NCBI GenBank assembly: GCA_029204225.1
Contig: CM055110.1
Span: 34,109,947-34,173,946 of the forward strand
Direction: 5' to 3'
DNA length: 64,000 bases
Source of the DNA: Diphasiastrum complanatum
Taxonomy: Eukaryota > Streptophyta > Lycopodiopsida > Lycopodiales > Lycopodiaceae
The translations under genes were made by a program, and so were the position numbers. A model generated the notes under the pieces. That model searched no databases, was not told the origin of the DNA, and saw only the letters and a program-made list of their open reading frames with translations. Below, piece after piece: positions 13,301 to 23,868 of the stretch (position 1 is its first letter; every line of letters begins with the position of its first letter).

Positions 13301-14585
13301 GGCACTATGCAACCAACTGTAGAAAGAAAGCAACAAATCTCAGACAAAGGAGGGATCAGGCAAATGGTGCAAATGATGAATTTGCCTTTGTAGCTGCACA
13401 ACTAAGTGAAGAGAATGGTAATGTATGGTACCTGGATTTAGGAGCAACCAGGCCCCCGAGCCCCAAGGATGAGTGGTTCGAGACCTACGTTGCGTTCAAA
13501 GAACCAAGAGAAGTGAAAATGGGAGACAAGGGGCAACAACACAGAGTGGGATCAGGTGACATAGTGTCACATGTACTTTGAATCCCTTAGCCCAATGTAA
13601 TGGCTAAGTCACCGGCCTGTGGAGACAATTGTAAATTGCAATGTAAATATTTGTTATAGTGACTAAATACGAGATGGCCAAGGGGGTACTGGGTCTCATG
13701 AGAGTCTGCTGGACTGACCTCTTAAAAAGTAGGAAGGGTTGACTGGTCAACGTGACACGGTCACATGCTCACTGGGACACTTGGTCCAGTGCATGAGTGA
13801 CACTTGTCAGACGGTCAATGGACGGGTCAACAGGACATGTCATATGCTCATTGGGACACTTGGTCCAATGCATGAGTGACACGTGTCAGACTGTCCACCT
13901 ACTAGCTTGCCTATGTGTCAAGGTATTGCCAAGTGGCAAGTGTTGACTGTGCATGGAGTTTGCCATGTGTCGACGTTAGGATGTGTCAGGGTTAAGGGGT
14001 GCTTGAACTTTCCTTGTGTATCTTTCTAGAGTAGGTCCCTGCATCTAACTTTTATAGCTTTTTGGTTGGACATATGTATCCTCAGAGTGTTTACATAAAG
14101 GATTGGAAGGGCAAAGTGTTAATAGCATTGGTATATGTTGATTTTGGTGGGAAATAACACAAGGATGATAATTGTCAGATAGATACAGAAAGTAATCGTG
14201 TAGAGATAAGGGGAAAATGTGAGCCACAAACAAATTTCCAAAGCTTTGATTTTGTCGAGTATAAGATTGCAAGGATGAGAACCAAATCATAGCACAGATC
14301 TTACTGACGCGTATTGAGCTAAAACCTCGACGCGTTACACTAACAAAATCAAACAATGACACTGGAAATCAAAAGCAATGAATTATCTCCAGTAGTGTTG
14401 ACTTATAGTAAGTAAGCTTAACTCAAAGCCCTAACAAGAACTCTTTCAAGGCTAAGCCGAATGTTTTCCTGCAAAAAATGGGATGCTATTTCTTTACCTT
14501 CAAATCGCTCCTCAAAAAAAACCTCTGCTAAAGAGATGGCAGCAAAGCTTATGAGAAGAGAAAATAGCAGCACCTGATGCTGCAT
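2587..14585 (-). CDS. CRT3: Calreticulin, plant CRT3 type, 14 exons, 424 aa
   Basis: ER-lumen Ca2+-binding lectin chaperone that folds N-glycoproteins; in Arabidopsis the CRT3 class assists receptor kinases such as EFR and retains defective BRI1. Coding exons: 14498-14585, 10795-10902, 10406-10598, 9999-10257, 9730-9786, 9485-9532, 9222-9308, 9063-9120, 8813-8880, 8443-8538, 8252-8305, 7887-8006, 2780-2806, 2587-2598. All introns are GT-AG and the phases close to 425 codons including the stop. Residues 1-20 form a signal peptide and the mature chain starts EVFFEERFE. The calreticulin signature [16 protein letters not shown] is at 99-114 and IMFGPDICG at 131-139, giving the C106/C138 disulfide pair. 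N89-R-T is an N-glycosylation sequon. The P-domain (about 205-305) has repeated DPxxxKPxDWD and NPAYKGxWK motifs. The tail from about 373 is Arg-rich rather than acidic, as expected of CRT3, and ends HDEL. The start at 14585 was chosen for the signal peptide, although the frame stays open upstream to 14912. Introns 1 and 12 carry transposons. Confidence 0.96.
2599..2779 (-). other. CRT3 intron 13, splitting the HDEL signal
   Basis: Exon 13 ends with the His codon at a GTAAGT donor (2774-2779). After this 181-bp intron the final 12-nt exon supplies only Asp-Glu-Leu and TGA. Retention or read-through past the donor would replace DEL with Val-Ser and further residues, removing the ER-retrieval signal. 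Confidence 0.85.
4071..4726 (-). mobile_element. LTR plus primer-binding site remnant inside CRT3 intron 12
   Basis: On the minus strand TGGTATTAGAGCCACTGC (4091 downward) resembles the initiator-Met tRNA primer-binding site of copia and chromovirus elements. It sits 2 nt beyond an LTR end whose outer dinucleotide on the plus strand is TG at 4094. The far LTR boundary near 4726 (a CA) is a guess. No clear gag follows at lower coordinates. Confidence 0.4.
4800..4925 (-). pseudogene. Possible BED-type zinc finger fragment (hAT-like)
   Basis: The minus-strand frame reads [19 protein letters not shown]. This resembles the W-x-C-x2-C...F-x-G start of BED fingers found at the N-terminus of plant hAT transposases. 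The following His/Cys ligands are not in the usual place and no transposase core follows, so it is a decayed fragment at best. It lies in CRT3 intron 12. Confidence 0.25.
5038..5429 (-). repeat. 3' LTR of the intronic copia element
   Basis: 392 bp, closely matching 6760-7148 with scattered substitutions and a short indel near 5295/7020. Confidence 0.75.
5430..5730 (-). pseudogene. Copia reverse transcriptase fragment
   Basis: The minus-strand frame contains [20 protein letters not shown] and [20 protein letters not shown], which are diagnostic of Ty1/copia RT upstream of the catalytic YVDD. The fragment stops at the LTR before YVDD, so it cannot be active. Confidence 0.85.
6150..6759 (-). 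pseudogene. Copia gag C-terminus, zinc knuckle and protease start
   Basis: Read on the minus strand: a gag tail ([20 protein letters not shown]), the CX2CX4HX4C knuckle [14 protein letters not shown], and the aspartic protease motif [17 protein letters not shown]. One in-frame stop follows the KNQVQ stretch. The frame is lost beyond about 6200, where unrelated or deleted sequence joins toward the RT fragment. Confidence 0.85.
6760..7148 (-). repeat. 5' LTR of the intronic copia element
   Basis: 389-bp partner of 5038-5429. The expected initiator-Met PBS is missing on its inner side and late gag follows almost at once, which indicates a deletion. Confidence 0.7.
7354..7388. repeat. (TG)n microsatellite in CRT3 intron 12
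   Basis: About 17 TG units next to a short GC-richer segment (7150-7350). Confidence 0.95.
9411..9430. promoter_or_regulatory. Interstitial telomere-like motif (two CCCTAAA units) in CRT3 intron 6
   Basis: Two tandem CCCTAAA units plus flanking bases occur in the intron between the exons at 9222-9308 and 9485-9532. The telo-box AAACCCTAA is a known plant element bound by telomere-repeat-binding factors. Activity here is not shown. Confidence 0.35.
11614..12110 (+). pseudogene. Copia gag fragment 1 in CRT3 intron 1
   Basis: After TGGTTATGGGCCCAC (a possible PBS at about 11619) a frame starts at 11722 ([18 protein letters not shown]). It continues through gag-like [14 protein letters not shown] and, after a frame change, W(D)[18 protein letters not shown]. 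It is interrupted near 12110 by sequence that precedes a second gag copy. It is antisense to CRT3. Confidence 0.6.
12570..13581 (+). pseudogene. Copia gag-protease fragment 2 in CRT3 intron 1
   Basis: Preceded by the same TTATGGGCCCAC word at about 12576. The gag contains [20 protein letters not shown] and [20 protein letters not shown], then [18 protein letters not shown] after an in-frame stop at 13060. A CX2CX4HX4C knuckle ([14 protein letters not shown]) lies near 13280. A protease-like segment follows, in which the expected DSGAT reads DLGAT. Several stops and shifts; integrase and RT are absent. Confidence 0.8.
13745..13896. repeat. Two-copy tandem repeat, period about 79 bp
   Basis: The unit contains TGGGACACTTGGTCCA and GCATGAGTGACAC. 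The two copies differ by a few substitutions and a short indel. It lies in CRT3 intron 1 beyond the copia fragment and may be LTR sequence. Confidence 0.7.
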
Positions 14586-14929
14586 TGCTGTGCAACCACT
14601 GTTTTCAGACCTCCTCACTGCCACACAAACACAATCTGACAACAAAATTAAAGCACGACCCCCGATGATGATGACAACAGCAACCATAACAAATGCGAAG
14701 CGCCTCCTGTTGCTAGGAGGCAGGAGGAGCCGCCGCAGCAGAAGGCCTACCTGAAAGGACTCGTTCTGATCCCGTAGGCGTTGCAGCAGAGGAAGAGCAA
14801 ATGATGGTCGATTGACGGATGGATCGCGATAGCGATGTCTCGTACTGGCACGTCCCCATTCGGTCGCCATCCGTTGGAACTTGGGACTATAGAGCCAGCG
14901 ACTGGGCCCCAATGCCCGAGCGGGGGCAG

Positions 14930-15742
14930 GACCCTCGCATCTTGCGAGTGGCCCTTTGCCCTCCTCACCACAAGTTTTTTTTTTTTAAAAAAATTTGGCT
15001 GCCCGGATGCCACGTGTCTAGGCAACCAATGTTTGTCCCATAAGCATTTCTATCAAATTATGGGGAGGGCATATATACAGAAACTCCTAACTATCATGTA
15101 TATGTGGTTTGTGAGTGAGGCTGCCCTTGCCCACCGCCCTGGCGTCACCCACTTCTGTCACCTATTTTTGCCTGGCACCACCTGCCCGACACCATGGCAC
15201 CCCGCTTGCCTGGCCCCACCCCAATTACCCCCCGCGACCCGCCCTGGCGCCACCCGGCAAAATCAGGTGCCTCTTGACTTTTGACGGGCACTGCGCGACT
15301 GACACGCGTGGGGCATCGTGGCCAAACCCCTTCCCACACGCGCGGGCAGTGCTCGTAAGCACCAGCGGGCAGGGACACCAAAATCTACACACAACCCATT
15401 TTGCGGGTGCGGGCACGGGCTAACCGAGGTGCATGGAGGGCGTCGCGCAGCCCGGATGGGCGCCGGGCAGCTCTCGCGGGAGGCGGCGGGCAGAGCTCCC
15501 GGGTGGCATCGGGCAATGGGAACCACACCAAGCAATTCCACACCCGGGCATCCACACATGCAAGACTATAGGCATGTGTGCCTATATATCTCCCTCCAAC
15601 AATCCCATAGATATGCTTATGGGATAATCTTTTTGCTGTCAGACACGTGGCGCCAGGGCAACCAATTTTGAAATATATAAAAAAACGTGTGGTTGAGGAT
15701 GCCCTGGGGCCAAACGGCCCGTGCTCCTTAGATGTGAGGGTC
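14930..15742. mobile_element. GC-rich element bounded by long inverted repeats, upstream of CRT3
   Basis: An imperfect inverted repeat of about 160 bp joins 14930-15085 and 15578-15742. Shared arm words, read in mirrored orientation, include GCTTATGGGA, GACACGTGGC, GGCAACCAA and GAGGGTC. The interior (about 15118-15560) is strikingly GC-rich, unlike its surroundings. No transposase frame is present. Long arms around foreign-looking GC-rich DNA recall a Pack-MULE or foldback element, but I could not identify an 8-10 bp target-site duplication. The left end is about 345 bp upstream of the CRT3 start codon. Confidence 0.55.
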
Positions 15743-17364
<1,622 letters not shown>

Positions 17365-17666
17365 GTTGCAACGTGTGTCTGTGTGCATGTAGCAAGTCCA
17401 ATGTTCACTTGAAAAAGGCATGGGATCTGCCTCAATGAAATTACAGATGAAGGCCATTTTCTGCAATAAAATCTTATGAAAGCTTGTGAAGACAAAAATT
17501 GCTTGTTGTACTAAAACACATGGTAGATTGTTTATTTCTCATGAAACAGACTCGAACAACGTGGATCTGATTCCCTCTCTCAAAAGCTCACAAAAACTCA
17601 TTGTCCTAGAGCGATTTTCCTCTATACGTCCAATAGGTTCAACTAGAAATAAGCTCTTTCACGAGC

Positions 17667-17785
17667 AAATAATTGGATCACTTGGCCAACCAATCATCTA
17701 CCCCTCGGGCTCCATCTCTTTCCTCCCTTCCCAAATGTGGTTCGGGAAATCCCCAAATTTGGCTAGGAAAGGTCCAATTTGGAAT
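17667..17785 (+). repeat. Dispersed 119-bp repeat, copy 1
   Basis: Matches 47552-47670 in the same orientation at 117 of 119 positions by eye; the two differences are at CTCGGG/CTCAGG and TTCGGG/TTCGAG. Flanks differ on both sides. No coding content is recognised. Confidence 0.9.
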
Positions 17786-18389
17786 TAGTCGTACTTACTC
17801 CATGAGCTGTATACTGTCCAACAAGACTTCACACATGTGAAGAGTGCCTTATCATCTAGATCCACCAATAGGAGCCAAATATGCCCATTATCCAAAGTTG
17901 ACCTATCACACTAACTAGAAACCAAAAGCTAGTCTCCACAAAAATAGGGATATTTCCTACAAAATAGGATCTAGTGGAATATCTACATCTTATCCTCTTC
18001 AACTCGATTCACACGTTAAACAACAACTTGACATGTTGGAGCATTTACTCATTCACATGGAAGTGCAAACTAATTACATGGAAATTGGTCAAAGTGACTT
18101 TTTCTTAGGTTCTAGCCACAAAGCAAGTTCACACTTGTGTAGATTGAACCAAAATGAATCTGACTATTTACAAGTACATTTTGTACATCCTTTCACATGT
18201 GGGAATAGGCTCCATATGTGAGATCCTATCATGATCATAGATCTCATAAATTAATCAATTACATCGAGTTGGAAGTGACAATTTCAACACTCCTCCTCAC
18301 TTCTAACTTGTTAAGTCTAATGTACATCTATCTACAATTTTAAGAGAACATCTTAACTTGAAAAATGGATATTTAGGCATTGGATTAGT

Positions 18390-19300
18390 TAAGACATTAC
18401 ATTGAACGAGTAAAACGCCTGAGATCTGAGTGCGAACTTGAGCTGATTAATGAAAATGTCATGACTATGTGGTTTTTGTCAGGTCTACCTAAAAGGATCA
18501 AACGTCAGCTGAAACGCCATAATGAGTACTCAATTTTGCAAAACACTATGGATGATGCAATTCAAGAGGAGGATGAAGATTTAGATGATGAGCCAAATAT
18601 CACTATGTTTCCTTATACAGTAGGGCAGACCACTATTGCATCAATGAATGTCAATGCTACTGCAGAGATGATGCATCAAAGCATTGGAAGATTTCCATGG
18701 ACAAGTAAACAAGGAACCTGAGAAGTTTGCAAAGACTTTTCCTACTAGAAGAAACGTCCCATGTTCTATTTGTACAGGAAATTACACAGTGAATGAGTGT
18801 CCTTAATTGAAAAAACAAATGAGTGTAATTCGCCTGATCATGAGACTGCTTTTTGCAACTTCAATCCTTGGATTATTCAGCAACGGTATGCCCAGATGGG
18901 ATATCAAAAACCACATTATTGAGGAAATCCAGCAGCAAGACCTCGTCAATCTGCTCTTGGACCCCGGAACAATTAGCCTTACCTGCCCCACCAAAGCACC
19001 CCGCTCCTCCTGCCAATTTGATGGAACTCATAACCTTACAGAGGTACCGAACAAAGGAATTATCGTAATGATTTTGAAGGTGGATCCTCAAAATAATATG
19101 CTATTTATGTTGTCGTGCAACAATAAGCATCTAGAAACTGGACCAGAGCACCACTTGGATGCTTTGCATGTGGAGAAAATCACAGAGTTGCAGAATGTCC
19201 CAACAAAGGCAAATTTGTACCATTCTATCGTGACTGTGGTTATGGGCATTGCTATAAGGAATGTCCAGCAAGACTGAAGCCACCACCGGTTATAGCTCTT
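18390..19300 (+). pseudogene. Gypsy gag with two short-spaced zinc knuckles
   Basis: HYIERVKRLRSECELE followed by MTMWFLSGLPKRIKRQLKRH is the C-terminal part of a Retrotrans_gag domain. Near 19160-19275 there are two knuckles, CFACGENHRVAEC and FYRDCGYGHCYKEC. In both, the Cys-His spacing is three residues rather than four, and the second has Tyr for its first Cys. Frameshifts and stops break the frame. Confidence 0.75.
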
Positions 19301-19937
19301 GTAAATTTGATAGCAATCAAGCAAAGACCAGAAGTTTAGAATAAACAAGTGTACCCTTGATGGTGGTTACCAGAGCACAAAAGCAGAAAGAACTTGCAGC
19401 AGAATTAGTCCTTGCTGATTCTATACCATTAACTGATATACCAACAACATTTGGAGTATATCCAAATCTTCATGCAGAAAAGAGAAGATATTAAGATATG
19501 AGGCAATGGATTAAACATTTGCAAGAGGAAGAGGAGCTTCAAGTTGCTAGAGCAACAGCCGAAGTTCATTCTTCACCAGTGCAACCATCGAATAAATGCA
19601 CGTACATATATGAATGCTCAGTTATATTATCATGAAGAACCCTTCAAGATGACTGAACCGAAAGTGCCGCAAACAGAACTGCTCATGAATATTTTGTTGG
19701 GAGAGTTTCTGAAGTTGGTGCCAAAGGCAAAAGAAGTATTAGCGCAAAAGTTAACTCAAGCTGAAGCAGAAGTCCATCAAGAACCACTTTTTGAGCTGGA
19801 TTTGAAGAATCTAATGAAGTACTCCATGTCGGAGTAGCTTGGGAAAGTGAATAAAAAAATATCAATCTACCGATACAGCATAGACAATTTTCTAACGAAG
19901 CAGCCCCACGACTTTTGCAATTAAGCTAGCTGACCAA

Positions 19938-20231
19938 ATGACAGTTTGTTTGCAAGGAATGGTCGAAGATATATTTGTCAAAAATTTTGGAGTACAGTTT
20001 GTCATTACTTTCATAGTAATGGACTTACCTGAAGCACCAAATGTCTACCGAGTCCTATTGGGACGCCCATGGTTACGAGTTGCACAAGTAATTCATAACT
20101 GGGTAATCGAAAAAATCACTTTTGAAAATCGTGAACGTGCAGTCAAGGTTGATTCTATAACTTGGACTATCAAACCAGTGGCTCAAAAAGAGGATGATGA
20201 TTCGTCAACAACGGATCATACTTGTGACTGA
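19938..20231 (+). pseudogene. Gypsy retropepsin C-terminal region
   Basis: Frame with VITFIVMDLPEAPNVYRVLLGRPWL; the LLGRPWL stretch is the typical hydrophobic-GRPWL end of gypsy proteases. The catalytic D-[ST]-G is not visible upstream. Confidence 0.65.
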
Positions 20232-20324
20232 CCAGTAAAAAATTGGGGACTTCATTACGACTCTCAAACTGATACTGTCAATTGGAATCAAGCCCTTGCA
20301 ACAATTGATTGTACAACAGGTTAT

Positions 20325-20870
20325 ATGTGTCAACAAGATAATCAATCAGATTTGAACGAGATTTCATTATTGGATCGAACTTTAGATACACCGCTCACTT
20401 TTTCATTAAATGTGCTGAATGTAGCTTGGATATCAACGGAGCCTATACCAGATTCGATTGAAAATGAACTCATTCCTAAGAGTCATGCCTTGACTTATGA
20501 TGACAATGTACAACTTACTGATGAGCATATTCTAAATCATATGAATCCGACCAGATTTGGAGTGCATAATATTCATGATGAACCAACAAAAAGACCGCCA
20601 AAGGCAGTTATATTGAAGAAAGACGGAATCACAGGTTCAATGACGAAGAAACAAGCCAAGCAACATTATAATACGGTCCTAAAATGGGAAAATCCTTCTC
20701 AAAAGATTGATTCAAAGAATGTGCCACCCTTACTGGATAAAGGCAAAGAAAAAGTCAAGGACGATTCTACAAGTCAGAGTTCTAGCAAGACATCACCATC
20801 TAGGAAGTCTTCACCTTCGAAGAAGAGTTTATCTTCTCAAAAGTCATCGCCTCCACGATCAATTCCTGTA
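20325..20870 (+). pseudogene. Gypsy pre-RT linker frame
   Basis: The frame runs from 20325 through an acidic/polar region to a low-complexity Ser-Lys-Pro stretch. It then fuses out of frame to integrase at about 20868, marking the internal deletion junction. No domain recognised. Confidence 0.5.
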
Positions 20871-21436
20871 TTATCCTCAAGGGAATGGCCAAGCTGAATT
20901 TTCCAATAAGATTCTCTACACTATTATAACAAAAATAGTTGAAGCGAGTCGGTCTGATTGGGAACATAAACTGTATGCAGCATTATGGACATTCAGAATC
21001 GCTTACAAGAGTTGTACAAATCAAATACCCTTTCAACTTGTTTATGGTCAAGATATTGTCATGTCGATTGAATTTTTAATACCATCTTTACACATAGCAA
21101 CAACAGAGCGGTTAAATGATGAAAAGTCTTTACAACTATGTCATGAAGCTTTGCACAAATTAAGTAAAACAATATTGATGGCAGTTCATGCGTTAGTAGC
21201 AGAGAAAGCCCACCGTAAGGCATGACATGATCGTCGATTACACAAAAAGGACCTTAAAGAAGGAGATCTAGCACTGATGTACAAAACCAAGCTGATCAAG
21301 GAGAAATTGAAGTTTATCGATGAAGGCCCGTATAGAGTGAAGGAAATCTTGAACTATGGAGCAATGATTCTTGAATACTTGGATGGAAAACATTTTGATA
21401 CTCCCGTGAATGGCAACCGATTACGCAAGTTTTGAC
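20868..21436 (+). pseudogene. Gypsy integrase, C-terminal half
   Basis: YYPQGNGQAEFSNK carries the third catalytic residue (Glu). Then WTFRIAYKSCTNQIPFQLVYG, and after a stop, LKEGDLALMYKTKL and GPYRVKEILNYGAMILEYLDG as the C-terminal beta-barrel, with the final stop at 21434-21436. An in-frame TGA after HRKA interrupts it. Confidence 0.85.
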
Positions 21437-22277
21437 AGCCTGCTCCGCCAGTTCAGCCAGCATGATCCAAATGATTTTTTATTTTTATTTGTTTTTCAAT
21501 TTCTTGTTTTCACTACTTAATTGTTGATTTCTTTTGAGAAAGATAGTATGAAAAAAAAAAAACATAGAAAGAAAAGAAAAAAAAATGAGAAAAGACTGAT
21601 GAGCAAAAGTAAAAAATGTCATCAGATCATAAAGTAGTCAGATCTTTATGGGAAAATGACTTGGAAAATTACATTTTTGGTCAATTTTTGCACAAACTGT
21701 CTTAGGATTGTTTGCCGAGTTTTCAGAAGTAAGATCCACCTCAGCTATACCCCTACTGAGTTGGTCGTTCTTTTTACCTATTGGTACCTGTTTGGAGTTA
21801 GGCAAATGATCACCAATATGCCATTTTGAGAACCTTCGTCGAGCACCTTACTCTCCTCAGAAACCTTTGTCGACATGCCAGATGGATTTAACATGGCTAA
21901 ATTAGGTCGATTATAGGTTCAACTCCTGAAAATTTGCATTTATGACAGTACTTGGGCAAAGGATCCTCTTGGACGAAGGTTCATCCTTCACCAAACCTGG
22001 AAAATGTGTGCCAGAGAGGTTCAGAGTCTTAGAAACCTTCGGTGAGATTTTTACAGCCTATTTTCACAGTACTGAACAAGCCTGCAAATTTTGGTTCAAA
22101 TTGGAATAGCCAAACTAGATTCTGTGTAATGGACCCTCCAAATTCACCTATAAGTTGGCGATCACATAGAGATTTGATTAGTTAGAAGTCAATAAAAGGA
22201 GATTAGGCCTTTTTTGCCGGACTTTTAATGTCGCAGGGCCTAAATGTCAAGTTAGTGAATAAAGTTGGATTTCCCTT

Positions 22278-22388
22278 CAATTTGGATGGTTCCCACTCTT
22301 TTTTAGATTTGAATAATTAAGGAGGTAGAACCATCCAATTTGGATGGTTCCCACTCTTTTTTAAATTTGAATAATTAGGGAGGTAGAA
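22278..22388. repeat. Two-copy tandem repeat, period 58 bp
   Basis: The unit starts CAATTTGGATGGTTCCCAC and ends GGAGGTAGAA. The copies at 22278 and 22336 are nearly identical, so the duplication is recent. Confidence 0.9.
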
Positions 22389-22639
22389 ATGGGCCAATAG
22401 GATTGGTTCTCGTGTAATGGATTTATGAATGTCCTTGCTCACTTTTCCTCCATCTCTCATATTTTATTTGTGTTTGCTAATTGTTGGATCTGAGTGTTAT
22501 TGGGATTGCATGTTTTTATACTTTTTATGAGAGAGAAAGGGGGAGAGAGAAAGAGTAAGCTATCTTCATTGTGGATCTTAGTGTTAATGATTGTAGTGTT
22601 AATGCTTAGGGTTAATGGATGTTAGAGTGAATGTGGATC

Positions 22640-23039
22640 TTCCATTCATGCTGAAATATGAAATATGCTTTTGCTCTCATGCAAGATGCAAATGATGATG
22701 CTTTTGTGATGTCTTCTTGTATGCTTGCTAATGGTGGAGATCTAGATCCTTGGTGTATTGGTAGTGGAGCAAGTTCACACATGACCTTTTACAAAGAGTA
22801 CTTCACTTCTTTGTTGGCATATGGAGATGACAAGAGGGTGATCTACATGGCCAACCAATGATGGTGAGTGTGCAATCAAAGGGATTGGAAAAATTCCTAT
22901 TTCTCTCTCTACAAATAGGAATGTTCATTTGAAGGATGTCTTGTCTATTCCATCTATTACCAAGAATTTGCTTAGTGTGAGTCAAATGCTAATGTTGGAA
23001 GTATTTCTAGTTTACGCGATGGCTAGATCTACTTATGGG
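22640..23039 (+). pseudogene. Copia protease / pre-integrase fragment
   Basis: The frame reads CIGSGASSHMTFYKEYF, a copia protease active-site region with GSGAS in place of DSGAS. Then, with a shift, IKGIGKIPISLSTNRNVHLK and SIPSITKNLLSVSQ, the usual region before GAG_pre-integrase. It stops at the LTR beginning at 23040, consistent with truncation by that insertion. Confidence 0.8.
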
Positions 23040-23784
23040 TGTAGTATAGGGATGTAGAGATTCGTCCACTTTTTAAGTTTCTACAACAAGCTTCAACAGA
23101 ATACGGAAAGAATCAACAGGAATGAGAACACTAAGGCTTACCCAACTAGTGCCCATAACAGATAAGCTAATTAATGACAACAATAAAATTCCTTGCTAAG
23201 GAAAATCCAACTAGCAAGATTACTAAATCCTACGTAACACCCAAAGGGAGATAATAAGAATTGCGTCTAAACTAAGCAATAAACACTTAAAACCATGCCA
23301 CAATTAAAGGCCAATGAAAGGAGGCAAGAGGAGGCCCGAGCACCTTCCCTCAAGCTATGCACCTTCCAATGGGAACACAATGAAATGCAAGATAATCACA
23401 ATAGTAATTTTGCCTTAATCACAAAGTGTTGTTTACAATGCAAATACCTCTCCTTTTATGGCAAGGAGGGTCTTCCATAAGTGTCTACTAACTTATGGGA
23501 CTAATCTGTTTCTAGAACTTCTAACTTAGGATTTAGAACTTCAAAGTTTCTTAACTTAGGAAAACTTAAAATAAAATATTTTTAATCTTAAGTTTCCTAA
23601 GTCTAAGTTCTAAATCTAAGTTTAAGCTATTTTATTATTATTTAAGCTTCTACTCATGGGCTTACAAAACACATGCCATGGTTGAAGTTTATTGACAGAT
23701 ACTCATACGTGGACTTACAAAACACATGCCACATAGTTTTCTTTTTCTTTTTTTATTTTCTCTGTGTTAGCACAGTTGTTAACA
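23040..23784 (-). repeat. Probable 3' LTR of the gypsy element with extra ORF
   Basis: The TG...CA boundaries (TGTTAACA at the inner end, ACTACA at the outer end on the minus strand) and the adjoining purine tract support an LTR of 745 bp. No partner LTR is seen in the window. Confidence 0.6.
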
Positions 23785-23799
23785 TTATCCCCCTCCTTA
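23785..23799 (-). other. Polypurine tract
   Basis: Reads TAAGGAGGGGGATAA on the minus strand immediately before the LTR's TG; this is the second-strand primer site. Confidence 0.65.
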
Positions 23800-23868
23800 T
23801 TGAATTGGTGGTCCCACACCAATCGACGCCTTTTTGTCAGGGATCTTTTGTGCTTCTTGGAGGCGAGA

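Larger units (their letters stand above)
18363..21436 (+). mobile_element. Ty3/gypsy element lacking RT and RNase H
   Basis: The order on the plus strand is gag (18390-19300), protease region (19880-20240), a Ser/Lys-rich linker (20325-20870), then abruptly the integrase from its catalytic Glu onward (20868-21436). Reverse transcriptase, RNase H and the integrase N-terminus and first catalytic residues are missing. No LTR pair was resolved. Its gag resembles that at 44.3-45.3 kb. Confidence 0.8.

Noticed and set aside
14586-14912. Upstream in-frame extension of CRT3 exon 1 (to 14912)
   Set aside because: It would place about 109 residues, including basic and hydrophobic stretches, before a perfect signal peptide. 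Calreticulins start directly with the signal peptide, so this is more likely 5' UTR.
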